Assembly (NCBI GenBank): GCA_947594835.1
Contig: CANQEH010000005.1
Span: 1-64,000 of the forward strand
Direction: 5' to 3'
DNA from: an uncultured Acetatifactor sp.
GTDB lineage: Bacteria > Bacillota > Clostridia > Lachnospirales > Lachnospiraceae
Length of the DNA stretch: 64,000 bases
Below, one piece after another: positions 34,281 to 43,293 of the stretch. Below the pieces are notes generated by a model that searched no databases, was not told the origin of the DNA, and saw only the letters and a list, made by a program, of their open reading frames with translations. The translations under genes and the position numbers were made by a program. The stretch's first letter is position 1, and each line of letters begins with the position of its first letter.

Positions 34281-35282
34281 ATGTCTTATATTGACCTCAT
34301 CAAGGAGAGAGCCAGGATTGACAAAAAGACCATCGTGCTGCCGGAGTCTACGGACAAGCGGACGCTGATCGCTGCCTCGAAAATCGTGGAAGAGGGCATT
34401 GCGGACGTGATCCTGCTGGGAAACGAGGAAAAGATCATGGACGGCGCCGGGTGGCTGGAGGTGGATTTAAGCGGCGTACAGGTGATCGATCCCACCAACA
34501 CGCCAAAGTTTGAGGAATATGTCTCCCTGCTGTATGAGACCAGAAAGGCGAAGGGGATGACGGAGGAGATGGCCCGGGACATCCTGCGCCGTGATTATCT
34601 GACCTTCGGTATTGTGATGGTGAAGGCAAACGATGCGGACGGCATGGTGGCGGGCGCCTGCCATTCCACTGCGGATACCCTGCGCCCCGCCCTGCAGATT
34701 TTAAAGACCGCTCCCGGCGTGAAGCTGGTGTCCGCTTTCTTCGTGATGGACACCCAGTTTAAGGAGCTGGGCGAAAACGGCGCCTTCCTGTTTGCGGACT
34801 GCGCCCTGAATCAGGATCCCACTGCGGAGGAGCTGGCGGCCATCGCGGAGTCGTCCGCCCGCAGCTTTAAATCCCTGATCGGCCCCAAGCCTGTCATCGC
34901 CATGCTGAGCCATTCCACCAAGGGAAGCGCTAAGCACGCCATGGTGGACAAGGTGGTGGAGGCGACCCGGATCGCAAAGGAAGAATACCCCAATCTGGTG
35001 CTGGACGGCGAACTGCAGCTGGACGCGGCGCTGGTTCCCGGCGTTGCAAAGTCGAAAGCTCCCGGAAGCCCGGTAGGCGGCCGCGCCAACGTGCTGATCT
35101 TCCCCAATCTGGATGCGGGCAACATCGGCTATAAGCTGGTGCAGAGGCTGGGAGGAGCCGAGGCTTACGGCCCCATGCTCCAGGGCATCGCAAAGCCTGT
35201 AAACGACCTCTCCAGAGGCTGTTCCTGGCAGGACATCGTAGGCGTAGTAGCCCTCACCGCCGTTCAGGCACAGCTGGTTTAA
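34281..35282 (+). CDS. pta: Phosphate acetyltransferase
   Basis: A 333-residue single-domain phosphotransacetylase that converts acetyl-CoA and phosphate to acetyl phosphate. Typical segments are [67 protein letters not shown] and [21 protein letters not shown]. With ackA 47 bases downstream it forms the acetate-producing ATP-generating pathway of a fermenter. GGAAAGGAG precedes the start. A cre site and promoter lie upstream. Confidence 0.97.
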   Translation: MSYIDLIKERARIDKKTIVLPESTDKRTLIAASKIVEEGIADVILLGNEEKIMDGAGWLEVDLSGVQVIDPTNTPKFEEYVSLLYETRKAKGMTEEMARDILRRDYLTFGIVMVKANDADGMVAGACHSTADTLRPALQILKTAPGVKLVSAFFVMDTQFKELGENGAFLFADCALNQDPTAEELAAIAESSARSFKSLIGPKPVIAMLSHSTKGSAKHAMVDKVVEATRIAKEEYPNLVLDGELQLDAALVPGVAKSKAPGSPVGGRANVLIFPNLDAGNIGYKLVQRLGGAEAYGPMLQGIAKPVNDLSRGCSWQDIVGVVALTAVQAQLV

Positions 35283-35329
35283 GGGCTTATCCTGCGTCAA
35301 TCTGATACCAACAGAAAGGAATCCGACCT

Positions 35330-36523
35330 ATGAAAATATTAGTCATCAACTGTGGAAGCTCCTCCCTGAAATTCCAGCTCATCGATTCCGATACGGAGAA
35401 ATGCCTGGCCAAGGGCCTCTGTGAGCGGATCGGCATCGAGGGCAGCATGATCACCTATGCCCCCGAGGGAGGCGAAAAAAAGAAGACCGAGACCCCCATG
35501 CCCGATCACACCGAGGCCATCCGTCTGGTGCTGGAGGCGCTGGCCGATCCTGAGACGGGCGTGGTAAAGAGCCTGGATGAGATCGGCGCGGTGGGCCACC
35601 GGGTGGTACACGGCGGCGAGAAATTTGCAGAATCCGTCCTCATCGACGACGAAGTGCTGAAGGCGGTGGAGGAGTGCAACGACCTTGCCCCCCTGCACAA
35701 CCCGGCCAACCTGATCGGCATCAACGCCTGCCGCAGACTGATGCCGGATACGCCGATGGTAGCGGTATTTGACACGGCGTTCCATCAGACGATGCCGCAG
35801 GAAGCTTACCTGTACGGCCCCCCCTATGAGTATTACAAAAACTACAAGATCCGCCGTTACGGGTTCCATGGCACCAGCCATTCCTATGTGTCCAAGCGGG
35901 CCGCGGAAGTGCTGGGAAAGCGGTATGAGGACTTGAAGGTGATCGTATGCCACCTGGGAAACGGGGCCAGCATCTCCGCTGTAAAGAACGGCAGATGCGT
36001 GGACACTTCCATGGGCCTTACCCCTTTGGAGGGCCTGATCATGGGCACCCGTTCCGGGGATATCGACCCTGCCATCATTGAATTTATCGCCCATAAAGAG
36101 GGGAAGGACATCGACGGGATCATGGAGATGCTGAACAAGAAGTCCGGGGTGCTCGGCCTGTCCGAGAATCTTTCCTCCGATTTCCGGGATCTGGAGGATT
36201 CCTACAACAAGGGAGAGGAGAGAGGAATCCGCACCATTCAAACCTTCTGCTACAGGGTGGCAAAATACATCGGCTCCTATGTGGCGGCGATGAACGGTGT
36301 GGACGTCATCTGCTTTACCGCAGGGGTGGGCGAGAACGCACCCCTGGTGCGCAATACCGTCTGCGGATATCTGGGATATCTGGGCGTGACCCTGGATCAG
36401 GAGGCAAACCACAAGCGGGGCGAGGACATTGTGATCTCCACGCCGGACAGTAAGACCACCGTGATGGTCATCCCCACCAACGAGGAGCTGGCCATTGCCA
36501 GGGAGACCGTGCGCCTGGTGTAG
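35330..36523 (+). CDS. ackA: Acetate kinase
   Basis: A 397-residue acetokinase of the ASKHA fold that turns acetyl phosphate and ADP into acetate and ATP. Signatures are VINCGSSSLKFQL at the N-terminus, VFDTAFHQTMP, RRYGFHGTSH, HLGNGAS and FTAGVGENAPLVR. The length is standard. It follows pta in one operon. It ends five bases before the convergent acyltransferase gene with no terminator in the gap; the first plus-strand terminator beyond it is at 37645-37680. Confidence 0.98.
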   Translation: MKILVINCGSSSLKFQLIDSDTEKCLAKGLCERIGIEGSMITYAPEGGEKKKTETPMPDHTEAIRLVLEALADPETGVVKSLDEIGAVGHRVVHGGEKFAESVLIDDEVLKAVEECNDLAPLHNPANLIGINACRRLMPDTPMVAVFDTAFHQTMPQEAYLYGPPYEYYKNYKIRRYGFHGTSHSYVSKRAAEVLGKRYEDLKVIVCHLGNGASISAVKNGRCVDTSMGLTPLEGLIMGTRSGDIDPAIIEFIAHKEGKDIDGIMEMLNKKSGVLGLSENLSSDFRDLEDSYNKGEERGIRTIQTFCYRVAKYIGSYVAAMNGVDVICFTAGVGENAPLVRNTVCGYLGYLGVTLDQEANHKRGEDIVISTPDSKTTVMVIPTNEELAIARETVRLV

Positions 36524-36528
36524 GGAGG

Positions 36529-37581
36529 TCAGGAGAAGATCCGATTCATCCACTCCATGATTTTCTCCGCCGTTTCGTCAATGGGCAGGGCGCTTAGTCT
36601 TTTGAGGCAAAAGGACGATACCCTGCGCTCCAGCAGGTAAAAGAGACTGCCGGCCGCCAGGCAGACGCAGACCGTGAAGGCCAGAAGCAGACCGGAGGAA
36701 ACGCCCGCCGCCCGCGTAAACAGGGAAAAAGAGACGTACTGATAAAAGAGAATCTGTGTCAGAAAGATGTGATAGGATGCCCTCCCGAAAAATGCAGCGG
36801 GGGGGCATTTCCATTTGCGGCATCTTTCGGAGAGGAGCAAGGCTCCTACGATTGGCATGATATAAAGGCCGGCTGCAAAGGAAGTGCCCGTCCACTGTAC
36901 CAGGATGACCGGCGTATAGTAACCGTAGAATGTGACAAAGAGAAACCCGGCCCCCGCCAGCAGGCTGAGTACATTCACCCATCGGCGCGGCAGTTTCTGC
37001 CAAAGGGCGATATAGCAGCCGAAGGAGACGAGCAGGATATAGCGGAAGCTTAAGATGCGGTAGAGGGATGGATCGATGCAGTACATCTTCTGCAGAAATT
37101 CATAGGCGGCGTTGAGCAGGCCGCAGAGCACCAGGCCGGAAAACCGATATTTCTTTACCAGAAAAAAGAGGACGGGGAACAAAAAAGTCAATTGTACCAT
37201 GACCGGGATATAGTAGGAACCCAGACCGGCGCCCCCTGTGAAAAAATTTGCAAAGGCGCTGCCCCAGGTGACGGGATAGCCCACCAGTCGGTTGCAGACG
37301 AGTTCCAGAAGGTATACCGGAAGAAACGGCAGCAAGTAGCGAAGCAGCCTGGCCAACAGATAGGAGGGCAGGTATGCCTGGCGCAGCGTGCTGATTTCAC
37401 GCCTCTGGAAGGAGAGCGCCCATACATAGCCGGAAAGGATCATAAAGACAGGCACGGCCATATCTATCAGATAGGGATAGATCAGACCTCTTTGCGCGGT
37501 TCCCGCAAACTCAAAGTGCGTGATGATGACGAGCACGGCACAGACGCCTTTTAAAATGTCAACGATTTGATTTCTCTGCAT
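36529..37581 (-). CDS. Acyltransferase 3 family membrane protein
   Basis: A 350-residue polytopic membrane protein (about ten helices) of the acyltransferase-3 family, whose members transfer acetyl or other acyl groups to envelope polysaccharides, sugars or lipids. It starts MQRNQIVDILKGVCAVLVIITHF, the family's helix 1 with the essential His, and continues LIDMAVPVFMILSGYVWALSF. The acceptor is unknown, and no glycan genes are adjacent. ATG 37581 follows GAGAG. The frame remains open to 37698, but that part contains the promoter and leader hairpin. Minus strand between two plus-strand operons. Confidence 0.85.
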   Translation of the reverse strand: MQRNQIVDILKGVCAVLVIITHFEFAGTAQRGLIYPYLIDMAVPVFMILSGYVWALSFQRREISTLRQAYLPSYLLARLLRYLLPFLPVYLLELVCNRLVGYPVTWGSAFANFFTGGAGLGSYYIPVMVQLTFLFPVLFFLVKKYRFSGLVLCGLLNAAYEFLQKMYCIDPSLYRILSFRYILLVSFGCYIALWQKLPRRWVNVLSLLAGAGFLFVTFYGYYTPVILVQWTGTSFAAGLYIMPIVGALLLSERCRKWKCPPAAFFGRASYHIFLTQILFYQYVSFSLFTRAAGVSSGLLLAFTVCVCLAAGSLFYLLERRVSSFCLKRLSALPIDETAEKIMEWMNRIFS

Positions 37582-37644
37582 AATTTCTCTCTTTTTCCTC
37601 TTTCTGGCGCAGACAGCCTGTTCAAATTTCATAGACAGCCCGCA

Positions 37645-37680
37645 GACAGGCCCGTCTTTCGGAAGACGCCTGTCCTTTTT
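37645..37680 (+). terminator. Hairpin plus T-run facing ackA; also the 5' leader hairpin of the acyltransferase mRNA
   Basis: GACAGG pairs with CCTGTC and CGTCTT with AAGACG (37645-37674) around TCGG, with a CC bulge. TTTTT follows on the plus strand (37676-37680). On the minus strand the same stem begins within a few bases of the predicted transcript start (about 37682). Confidence 0.7.
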
Positions 37681-37688
37681 GTCAAAAT

Positions 37689-37717
37689 ATTTTAACATAG
37701 GGAAAGGATTCTTTCAA
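37689..37717 (-). promoter_or_regulatory. Promoter of the acyltransferase gene
   Basis: On the minus strand, TTGAAA (complement of 37712-37717), a 17-base spacer and TAAAAT (complement of 37689-37694). Confidence 0.7.
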
Positions 37718-37756
37718 GATTTCTGCCGCCCTGTTTGGAAAGTCTTCATGGAACCG

Positions 37757-37786
37757 TTACAAGTCGGATACATCCCTATGTAAAAT
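37757..37786 (+). promoter_or_regulatory. Candidate promoter of the C39 peptidase-like gene
   Basis: TTACAA (37757-37762), an 18-base spacer and TAAAAT (37781-37786), 69 bases before ATG 37855. Confidence 0.5.
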
Positions 37787-37854
37787 GGAAGTCAGGCGGG
37801 GGAATCAGGAAAATTGCTCCCGCGCCCACGTTTTGCAGAAGAAGGAGAAAGCCG

Positions 37855-38964
37855 ATGTACAATGCGAGAGAAAATGGGAGAGCGGGCCGCCCTGTTCGGG
37901 GGGGCGCAAACAGGGGAAACGATCGGAGGGACAGGAGGGCGAAGGGGCCTTTGAGCAGGCCCTTGCTTTGGATTCTCTTTCTGCTGTGCGGGTTTACCCT
38001 GCTCCAGATGCGGGGCAGGATCGAGAGGCTTGGGGAATCTGTGGAGCTGATCTTAAAACGGCTCATGGCCCTGGAGGAGGCAGTGGGATACCAGAGCATC
38101 AAGCCCCAGTCCGGCCCCGCCGCCGAAGTCTCCGTGGGCGTCATCACGGCAGACTACGGGCAGCTTTGGGGGCTTGCGGAGGTGGATCCGCCAAAGGAGC
38201 GCACCCGGCAGGAGATCCTGGAGCGGCTGGATCTGCTTGGCCAGGAGAGCGAACTGATCCGGCAGGTGGCAGAAAACAGCGGCGCTTACCCGCAGCAGCT
38301 TTTGGAGGCCCTTGCGAACAATCCGGAGATGGCGGATTTTGCGGCGCATTTTCTGGAGAAAAAGGGCATGGTCACAGGCAGCGGGCTGACGGAGGGGGAG
38401 AAGGACGCAGAGTATCCCCTGTTTCTCCAGTGGGATCCCAGGTGGGGCTATGCCTCCTACGGAGACGACAGCGTGGTGGGGCTGACGGGGTGCGGGCCAA
38501 CGGCCCTCTCCATGGCCCTCTATTATCTGACGGGGGATGCGTCCCTCACCCCGGACAAGCTGGCGGCTTACAGCATGGAGAACGGCTACTATATCCCCGG
38601 CACGGGGACGGCATGGCTTCTGATGGAACAGGTGCCCGCTTTGTACGGGCTTTCCGTGCGCCAGCCGGAGATTTCCCGCCGGGAGATGGAACAGGCGCTG
38701 GAGGCGGGGGACGTCATCCTCTGCTCCATGGGGCCCGGAGACTTTACAATAGGCGGCCATTTTGTGGTCATCTACGGATACGACGGGGAGGGCTTCCTTA
38801 TCAACGATCCCAACTGCGTGGCCAGAAGCAGGCAGTCCTGGAGCTTTGAGACGCTGGAGCCGCAGATGAAACATATCTTTATCATCTCCAAGGACAGCGG
38901 ACAGGAGGGACAGTACCAGATCACCCGGCAGGAGGGCGCTTCTGTGCGGAAGATCGAAAATTAG
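37855..38964 (+). CDS. Membrane-anchored C39-like cysteine peptidase family protein
   Basis: A 369-residue protein with a basic N-terminus (about 35 residues, rich in Arg), one transmembrane helix (about 37-52) and a coiled or helical stretch. The C-terminal C39-like papain-fold domain has Cys 213 in GLTGCGPTALSMAL, His 302 in GGHFVVIYGY and Asp 318 in INDPN, a complete catalytic set. The domain faces outside the cell. It is not fused to an ABC exporter, so it is not a bacteriocin-processing transporter; a cell-wall or peptide-cleaving role is a guess. ATG 37855 follows AGAAGGAG. A T-box operon begins immediately after. Confidence 0.82.
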   Translation: MYNARENGRAGRPVRGGANRGNDRRDRRAKGPLSRPLLWILFLLCGFTLLQMRGRIERLGESVELILKRLMALEEAVGYQSIKPQSGPAAEVSVGVITADYGQLWGLAEVDPPKERTRQEILERLDLLGQESELIRQVAENSGAYPQQLLEALANNPEMADFAAHFLEKKGMVTGSGLTEGEKDAEYPLFLQWDPRWGYASYGDDSVVGLTGCGPTALSMALYYLTGDASLTPDKLAAYSMENGYYIPGTGTAWLLMEQVPALYGLSVRQPEISRREMEQALEAGDVILCSMGPGDFTIGGHFVVIYGYDGEGFLINDPNCVARSRQSWSFETLEPQMKHIFIISKDSGQEGQYQITRQEGASVRKIEN

Positions 38965-38967
38965 GCC

Positions 38968-38996
38968 TTGACACATTCCCTCCGGGGGAGTAAGAT
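38968..38996 (+). promoter_or_regulatory. Promoter of the trp operon
   Basis: TTGACA (38968-38973), a 17-base spacer and TAAGAT (38991-38996), directly after the stop of the preceding gene. Transcription would start near 39003 and enter the T-box leader. Confidence 0.82.
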
Positions 38997-39002
38997 GATA
39001 AA

Positions 39003-39295
39003 AACTAGATAAACCGCAGATGTGGAGATAAAGGCAGACGCCGCCCTTACAGAGAGGCCGGACGCTGGAAAAGGCCAGGAAACGGGCTGTCAAATGGGCC
39101 ACGGAGGGCGCGGGGAAAGGGAGTGTCGAAGGGACATCCCGGAGTATTCCGCGACGTGTGGGCATACGTCAGTTGCCGGGGATATGATAGTATCCCATAA
39201 GGGCGCTCTACGGAGCGAAGCAAGGTGGCACCGCGGGAAAGAGATAACCCGTCCTTGACAGAAGTCTTTGATTTCAGTTGAGGCGGGTTTTTTTG
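39003..39295 (+). promoter_or_regulatory. T-box riboswitch, predicted tryptophan-specific
   Basis: The hallmark T-box sequence AAGGTGGCACCGCGG lies at 39222-39236, followed by a terminator that the antiterminator would prevent. Upstream are stem I features: AGAGAG (39051-39056), a distal GGCC...GGCC arm, and a candidate specifier TGG (39095-39097, in CAAATGGGCC), which would read tRNA-Trp. Uncharged tRNA-Trp would let transcription reach trpE. The T-box itself is certain; the exact specifier is inferred from the downstream genes and loop position. Confidence 0.9.
39246..39294 (+). terminator. T-box-controlled terminator
   Basis: AACCCGTCCT (39246-39255) pairs, with a bulge, with AGGCGGGTT (39281-39289), followed by a run of seven T. 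It is mutually exclusive with the antiterminator formed around 39222-39255. Confidence 0.85.
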
Positions 39296-39340
39296 TGCCA
39301 TGCCCTGCAAATGCCGGTAAAGCGGCGGAAAGGAACCGAT

Positions 39341-40840
39341 ATGAAACTGCAGCCGACCCTGGAGGAATGTAAAGGGCTGGCGGCGCGGGACGCCTACGGC
39401 GTGATCCCCGTCAGCACAGAACTCTTCTCAGACACCACCACGCCCATCGAGGTGCTGAGAATCCTGAAAAACGTGAGCAGCCATGTGTATCTATTGGAGA
39501 GCGCGGAGGCGGATAAGCGATGGGGAAGGTATTCCTTTCTGGGGTACGATCCCTTGATGGAGATCACCTGCTGCAACGGAAAGACCCAGGTCAAGAGCCG
39601 TCTTACCGTCCAGACAGGCACGGAGGATATCCGCGAGTGTATCAGAAAGGTTATCGCCCAGAACAAAAGCCCCAGGCTGCCCTGGCTGCCCCCTTTTACC
39701 GGCGGCCTGGTGGGGTATTTTTCCTACGACTATATCAAGTATAGCGAGCCTGCCCTGAAGCTGGATGCGTCGGATCAGGAAGGGTTTGAGGACGTGAATC
39801 TGATGCTGTTTGACAAGGTCATCGCCTTTGACAACTACCGGCAGAAGATTCTCCTGATTACCAACATCAAGACGGACGGGCTGGAGGAAAATTACAGGAA
39901 GGCGGCGCTGGAGCTGGAGGGTATGAGACAGCTGATCCAGAAAGGGGAGAAGGCCCCCCATGTGCCCCTGTCCCTAAAATCCGGGTTTGAGCCGCTCTTT
40001 GACAGAGAGGCTTACTGCCGGATGGTGGAGCGGGGCAAGCAGTATATCCGGGAGGGCGATATCTTCCAGGTGGTGCTTTCCAACCGGCTGGAGGCGAAGA
40101 TGGAGGGAAGTCTCTTAGACGCCTACCGGGTGCTGCGCACTACAAACCCCTCCCCCTATATGTTCTATTTTTCCGGCGGGGACGGGGAGATCGCCGGGGC
40201 CAGCCCGGAGACGTTAGTCAAGTTAGAGCAGGGAAAGCTCTACACCTTCCCCCTGGCGGGTACCAGGCCCAGGGGCGCCGACAAAGAGGAGGACGAGAGG
40301 CTGGAGGCAGAGCTTCTGGCGGATGAAAAAGAGCTGGCGGAGCATAATATGTTAGTGGATCTGGGCCGGAACGACATCGGGCGGATCAGCCAGGTGGGGA
40401 CGGTGAAGGTGGAGAAATATATGTCTGTGGAACGCTATTCCCATGTGATGCACATTGGTTCCACGGTAAGCGGACTCCTGCGGGAAGACAAGGACGCCCT
40501 GGACGCAGTGGACGCCATCCTTCCGGCGGGAACTCTTTCGGGGGCGCCGAAGTTAAGGGCCTGTGAGATCATCAACGAGCTGGAGGACAACAAGCGGGGC
40601 ATCTACGGCGGCGCCATCGGCTATGTTTCCTTCACCGGGGAATTGGACACCTGTATCGCCATCCGGCTTGCCTTTTCCAAGAACGGGAAAGTGTTTATCC
40701 GCTCCGGGGCCGGGATCGTGGCGGACAGCGTGCCGGAAAACGAATACCGGGAGTGCATCCAGAAGGCGGCCGCCGTGAAAAACGCGGTGGAGCAGAGCGC
40801 GGCGCTCTTTGGCGGGCAGGAAGGAGCGTGGGAAAATTGA
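39341..40840 (+). CDS. trpE: Anthranilate synthase component I
   Basis: A 499-residue chorismate-utilising enzyme that makes anthranilate from chorismate with ammonia delivered by TrpG. The N-terminal part carries the tryptophan feedback site ([18 protein letters not shown]). The C-terminal core has [40 protein letters not shown] and [14 protein letters not shown], and ends with [20 protein letters not shown] 39341 follows GGAAAGG; the frame is open upstream into the T-box terminator. The stop TGA (40838-40840) overlaps the trpG start as TTGA. Confidence 0.97.
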   Translation: MKLQPTLEECKGLAARDAYGVIPVSTELFSDTTTPIEVLRILKNVSSHVYLLESAEADKRWGRYSFLGYDPLMEITCCNGKTQVKSRLTVQTGTEDIRECIRKVIAQNKSPRLPWLPPFTGGLVGYFSYDYIKYSEPALKLDASDQEGFEDVNLMLFDKVIAFDNYRQKILLITNIKTDGLEENYRKAALELEGMRQLIQKGEKAPHVPLSLKSGFEPLFDREAYCRMVERGKQYIREGDIFQVVLSNRLEAKMEGSLLDAYRVLRTTNPSPYMFYFSGGDGEIAGASPETLVKLEQGKLYTFPLAGTRPRGADKEEDERLEAELLADEKELAEHNMLVDLGRNDIGRISQVGTVKVEKYMSVERYSHVMHIGSTVSGLLREDKDALDAVDAILPAGTLSGAPKLRACEIINELEDNKRGIYGGAIGYVSFTGELDTCIAIRLAFSKNGKVFIRSGAGIVADSVPENEYRECIQKAAAVKNAVEQSAALFGGQEGAWEN

Positions 40841-42480
40841 TTCTGTTGATTGACAACTATGACAGCTTTGCCTACAACGTCTATCAGCTGGCGGCAGCCA
40901 TCGACCCGGACATCCGGGTGATCCGCAACGACGAGATGACCGTGGAGGAGATCGCCTCCCTTGAGCCGGAGCGCATCATCCTCTCCCCGGGCCCCGGGAA
41001 ACCGAAGGACGCAGGCGTCTGCGAGGACGTCATACGGCATTTTGCGGGAAAGGTTCCCATCCTCGGGATCTGCCTGGGCCACCAGGCCATCTGCGAGGTG
41101 TTTGGGGCCACCGTCACCTATGCCAGGGAGCTGATGCACGGAAAACAGTCCCGGGCGGCGCTGGATCGGACGGGAACCTTATTTTGCGGAATGGGGGAGG
41201 AGACCACGGTGGCCAGGTACCATTCCCTGGCGGCCGACAGGGCTACCCTGCCGGACTGCCTGCGGGTGACGGCCCAGACGGCGGACGGGGAGGTCATGGC
41301 GGTGGAGCACGTCAAATTTCCGGTCTACGGGGTACAGTTCCACCCGGAGTCGGTGCTGACCCCGGAGGGCGCAAAGATTATGGAAAATTTCCTGAAGGCA
41401 GGGCCCGGGCGAAAGGACGAAAAAAGTTCTGCAGCGGACACAAAAAACAGAAAGGGGAGCGAGGCAGTGATCGGGGAAGCAATCTTAAAGCTGGTAAAAA
41501 AAGAGGATATCGGATATGAAATGGCAAAGCAGGTGATGGATGAGATCATGAGCGGAAAGGCCACCGACGTGCAGAAGAGCGCATATCTGACAGCGCTCGC
41601 CATGAAGGGGGAGACCGTGGAGGAGATCACAGGCTCCGCAGAGGAAATGCGCCGCCATGCGCTGGCAGTTCACCCGGACCGGGAGGTGCTTGAGATCGTG
41701 GGCACCGGAGGGGACGGCTCCAACTCCTTTAACATTTCCACCACCGCCTCCCTCATCATTTCCGCAGCCGGAGTGCCCGTGGCAAAGCACGGCAACCGGG
41801 CGGCCAGCTCTAAATCCGGCGCGGCGGACTGTCTGGAGGCCCTGGGGGTCAATATCGTGCTGGAGCCCGGGCAGGCTGAGCAGCTCATCCGCCAGGCGGG
41901 CATCTGCTTCTTCTTTGCCCAGAAGTACCATACGGCCATGAAATATGTGGGCCCCATCCGGAAGGAGCTTGGCATCCGCACGGTGTTCAATATCTTAGGC
42001 CCTCTGACCAACCCCGCCAGGCCCTCCATGCAGGTGATGGGCGTCTACGACGAAAGCCTTTTGGAGAGCATGGCTCATGTGCTGAGCAACCTTGGCGTGA
42101 AAAAGGGGATGGTGGTGTACGGCCAGGAGAAGCTGGACGAGATTTCGATCTGCGGCCCCACAAGCGTCTGCGCTTTCCACAACGGCCAGTTCATGCGCTA
42201 TACCATCACGCCCGAGGAGCTGGGCTTAAAGCGGTATGAAAAGGACGAACTTCTGGGCGGAACGCCTAAGGAGAACGCAGAGATCACAAGGGCGATCCTG
42301 ACGGGCAGGGAAAGAGGCGCAAAGCGGGACGCAGCGGTGATCAACGCAGCGGCGGCGCTCTTTGTGGCAGGCAAGGCTTCCAGCCTGAAAGCGGCGGTGA
42401 AGCTGGCACAGGAGACCATCGACAGCGGAAAGGCCTGTGAAAAGCTGGAGGAATTTATCCGGCTTTCCAACGCTGTCTGA
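40837..42480 (+). CDS. trpGD: Fused anthranilate synthase component II and anthranilate phosphoribosyltransferase
   Basis: A 547-residue bifunctional protein. Residues 1-190 are the TrpG glutaminase: [11 protein letters not shown] start, Cys 79 in GICLGHQA, and His 169 with Glu 171 in FHPES. After a charged linker of about 20 residues, residues 211-547 are TrpD: GTGGDGSNSFNISTTA, GNRAASSKSGAADCLEALG and NILGPLTNPARP. TrpG feeds ammonia to TrpE, and TrpD attaches anthranilate to phosphoribosyl pyrophosphate. The TTG start at 40837 overlaps the trpE stop, has AAGGAG ten bases upstream and gives the canonical N-terminus; GTG 40828 is an alternative. A GTG at 41467 behind AAAGGGGAG could start a separate TrpD. 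Confidence 0.95.
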   Translation: MILLIDNYDSFAYNVYQLAAAIDPDIRVIRNDEMTVEEIASLEPERIILSPGPGKPKDAGVCEDVIRHFAGKVPILGICLGHQAICEVFGATVTYARELMHGKQSRAALDRTGTLFCGMGEETTVARYHSLAADRATLPDCLRVTAQTADGEVMAVEHVKFPVYGVQFHPESVLTPEGAKIMENFLKAGPGRKDEKSSAADTKNRKGSEAVIGEAILKLVKKEDIGYEMAKQVMDEIMSGKATDVQKSAYLTALAMKGETVEEITGSAEEMRRHALAVHPDREVLEIVGTGGDGSNSFNISTTASLIISAAGVPVAKHGNRAASSKSGAADCLEALGVNIVLEPGQAEQLIRQAGICFFFAQKYHTAMKYVGPIRKELGIRTVFNILGPLTNPARPSMQVMGVYDESLLESMAHVLSNLGVKKGMVVYGQEKLDEISICGPTSVCAFHNGQFMRYTITPEELGLKRYEKDELLGGTPKENAEITRAILTGRERGAKRDAAVINAAAALFVAGKASSLKAAVKLAQETIDSGKACEKLEEFIRLSNAV

Positions 42481-42496
42481 CAGACGGGGTGACGGT

Positions 42497-43288
42497 ATGA
42501 TATTGGATGAGATCGCGGCAAAGACCAGGGAGCGGGTCGAGGCGCACAAGAGACAGCTCCCCCTTGCCCAAATCCGCGCCCAGGCTGCCGCCATGGGCCG
42601 GGATACAGGGTTTGTCTTTGAAGAAGCCCTGAAAAAACCTGGGATACGGTTTATCTGCGAGGTGAAAAAGGCCTCCCCCTCCAAGGGAGTGATCGCAGGG
42701 GACTTCCCCTATACAGAGATTGCGAAGGAATATGAGCGGGCGGGGGCGGACGCCATCTCCGTGCTGACGGAACCCTTTTATTTCCAGGGCAGCGACGGAT
42801 ATCTGTCCGCCATCCGCAGGGAAGTGTCCATCCCCCTGCTGCGGAAGGACTTCACAGTGGACGAATATATGCTCTACGAGGCCAAGGTGATGGGGGCGGA
42901 CGCGGTGCTTCTCATCTGCGCCATCTTAAGCCAGGGCCAGCTGGAGGAATACGCCGGGATCTGCAGGGATCTGGGGCTGTCCGCGCTGGTAGAGGCCCAC
43001 GACGGGCAGGAAGTGGAGATGGCAAAAAAGGCGGGCGCTGAGATCATCGGGGTGAACAACCGCAACCTGAAGGACTTTACGGTGGACATTTCCAACTCCA
43101 TCCGGCTGCGGGAACTGGTGCCAGGGGACGTTGTATTCGTATCAGAGAGCGGCATGAGCACCAGGGAAGATATCATCCGGCTGGAAGAGTGCGGCGCAGA
43201 CGCGGTGCTGATCGGGGAGACCTTTATGAAAAGTCAGGATAAGGCCGGAATGTTGAAAATTCTCAGAGGAAAAAAGGACGGGGCGTAG
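42497..43288 (+). CDS. trpC: Indole-3-glycerol phosphate synthase
   Basis: A 263-residue TIM-barrel enzyme converting carboxyphenylamino-deoxyribulose phosphate to indole-3-glycerol phosphate. Motifs are FICEVKKASPSKG (catalytic Lys), AISVLTEPFYFQGS, LLRKDFTVDEY, LVEAHDGQE, IGVNNRNLKDF and SESGMSTREDI. ATG 42497 gives the standard MILDEIAAKTRERV start. It is 16 bases after trpGD and six before trpF, within one operon. Confidence 0.97.
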   Translation: MILDEIAAKTRERVEAHKRQLPLAQIRAQAAAMGRDTGFVFEEALKKPGIRFICEVKKASPSKGVIAGDFPYTEIAKEYERAGADAISVLTEPFYFQGSDGYLSAIRREVSIPLLRKDFTVDEYMLYEAKVMGADAVLLICAILSQGQLEEYAGICRDLGLSALVEAHDGQEVEMAKKAGAEIIGVNNRNLKDFTVDISNSIRLRELVPGDVVFVSESGMSTREDIIRLEECGADAVLIGETFMKSQDKAGMLKILRGKKDGA

Positions 43289-43293
43289 GCGGG

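Noticed and set aside
37582-37698. N-terminal extension of the acyltransferase
   Set aside because: It includes the leader hairpin and begins upstream of the predicted transcription start.
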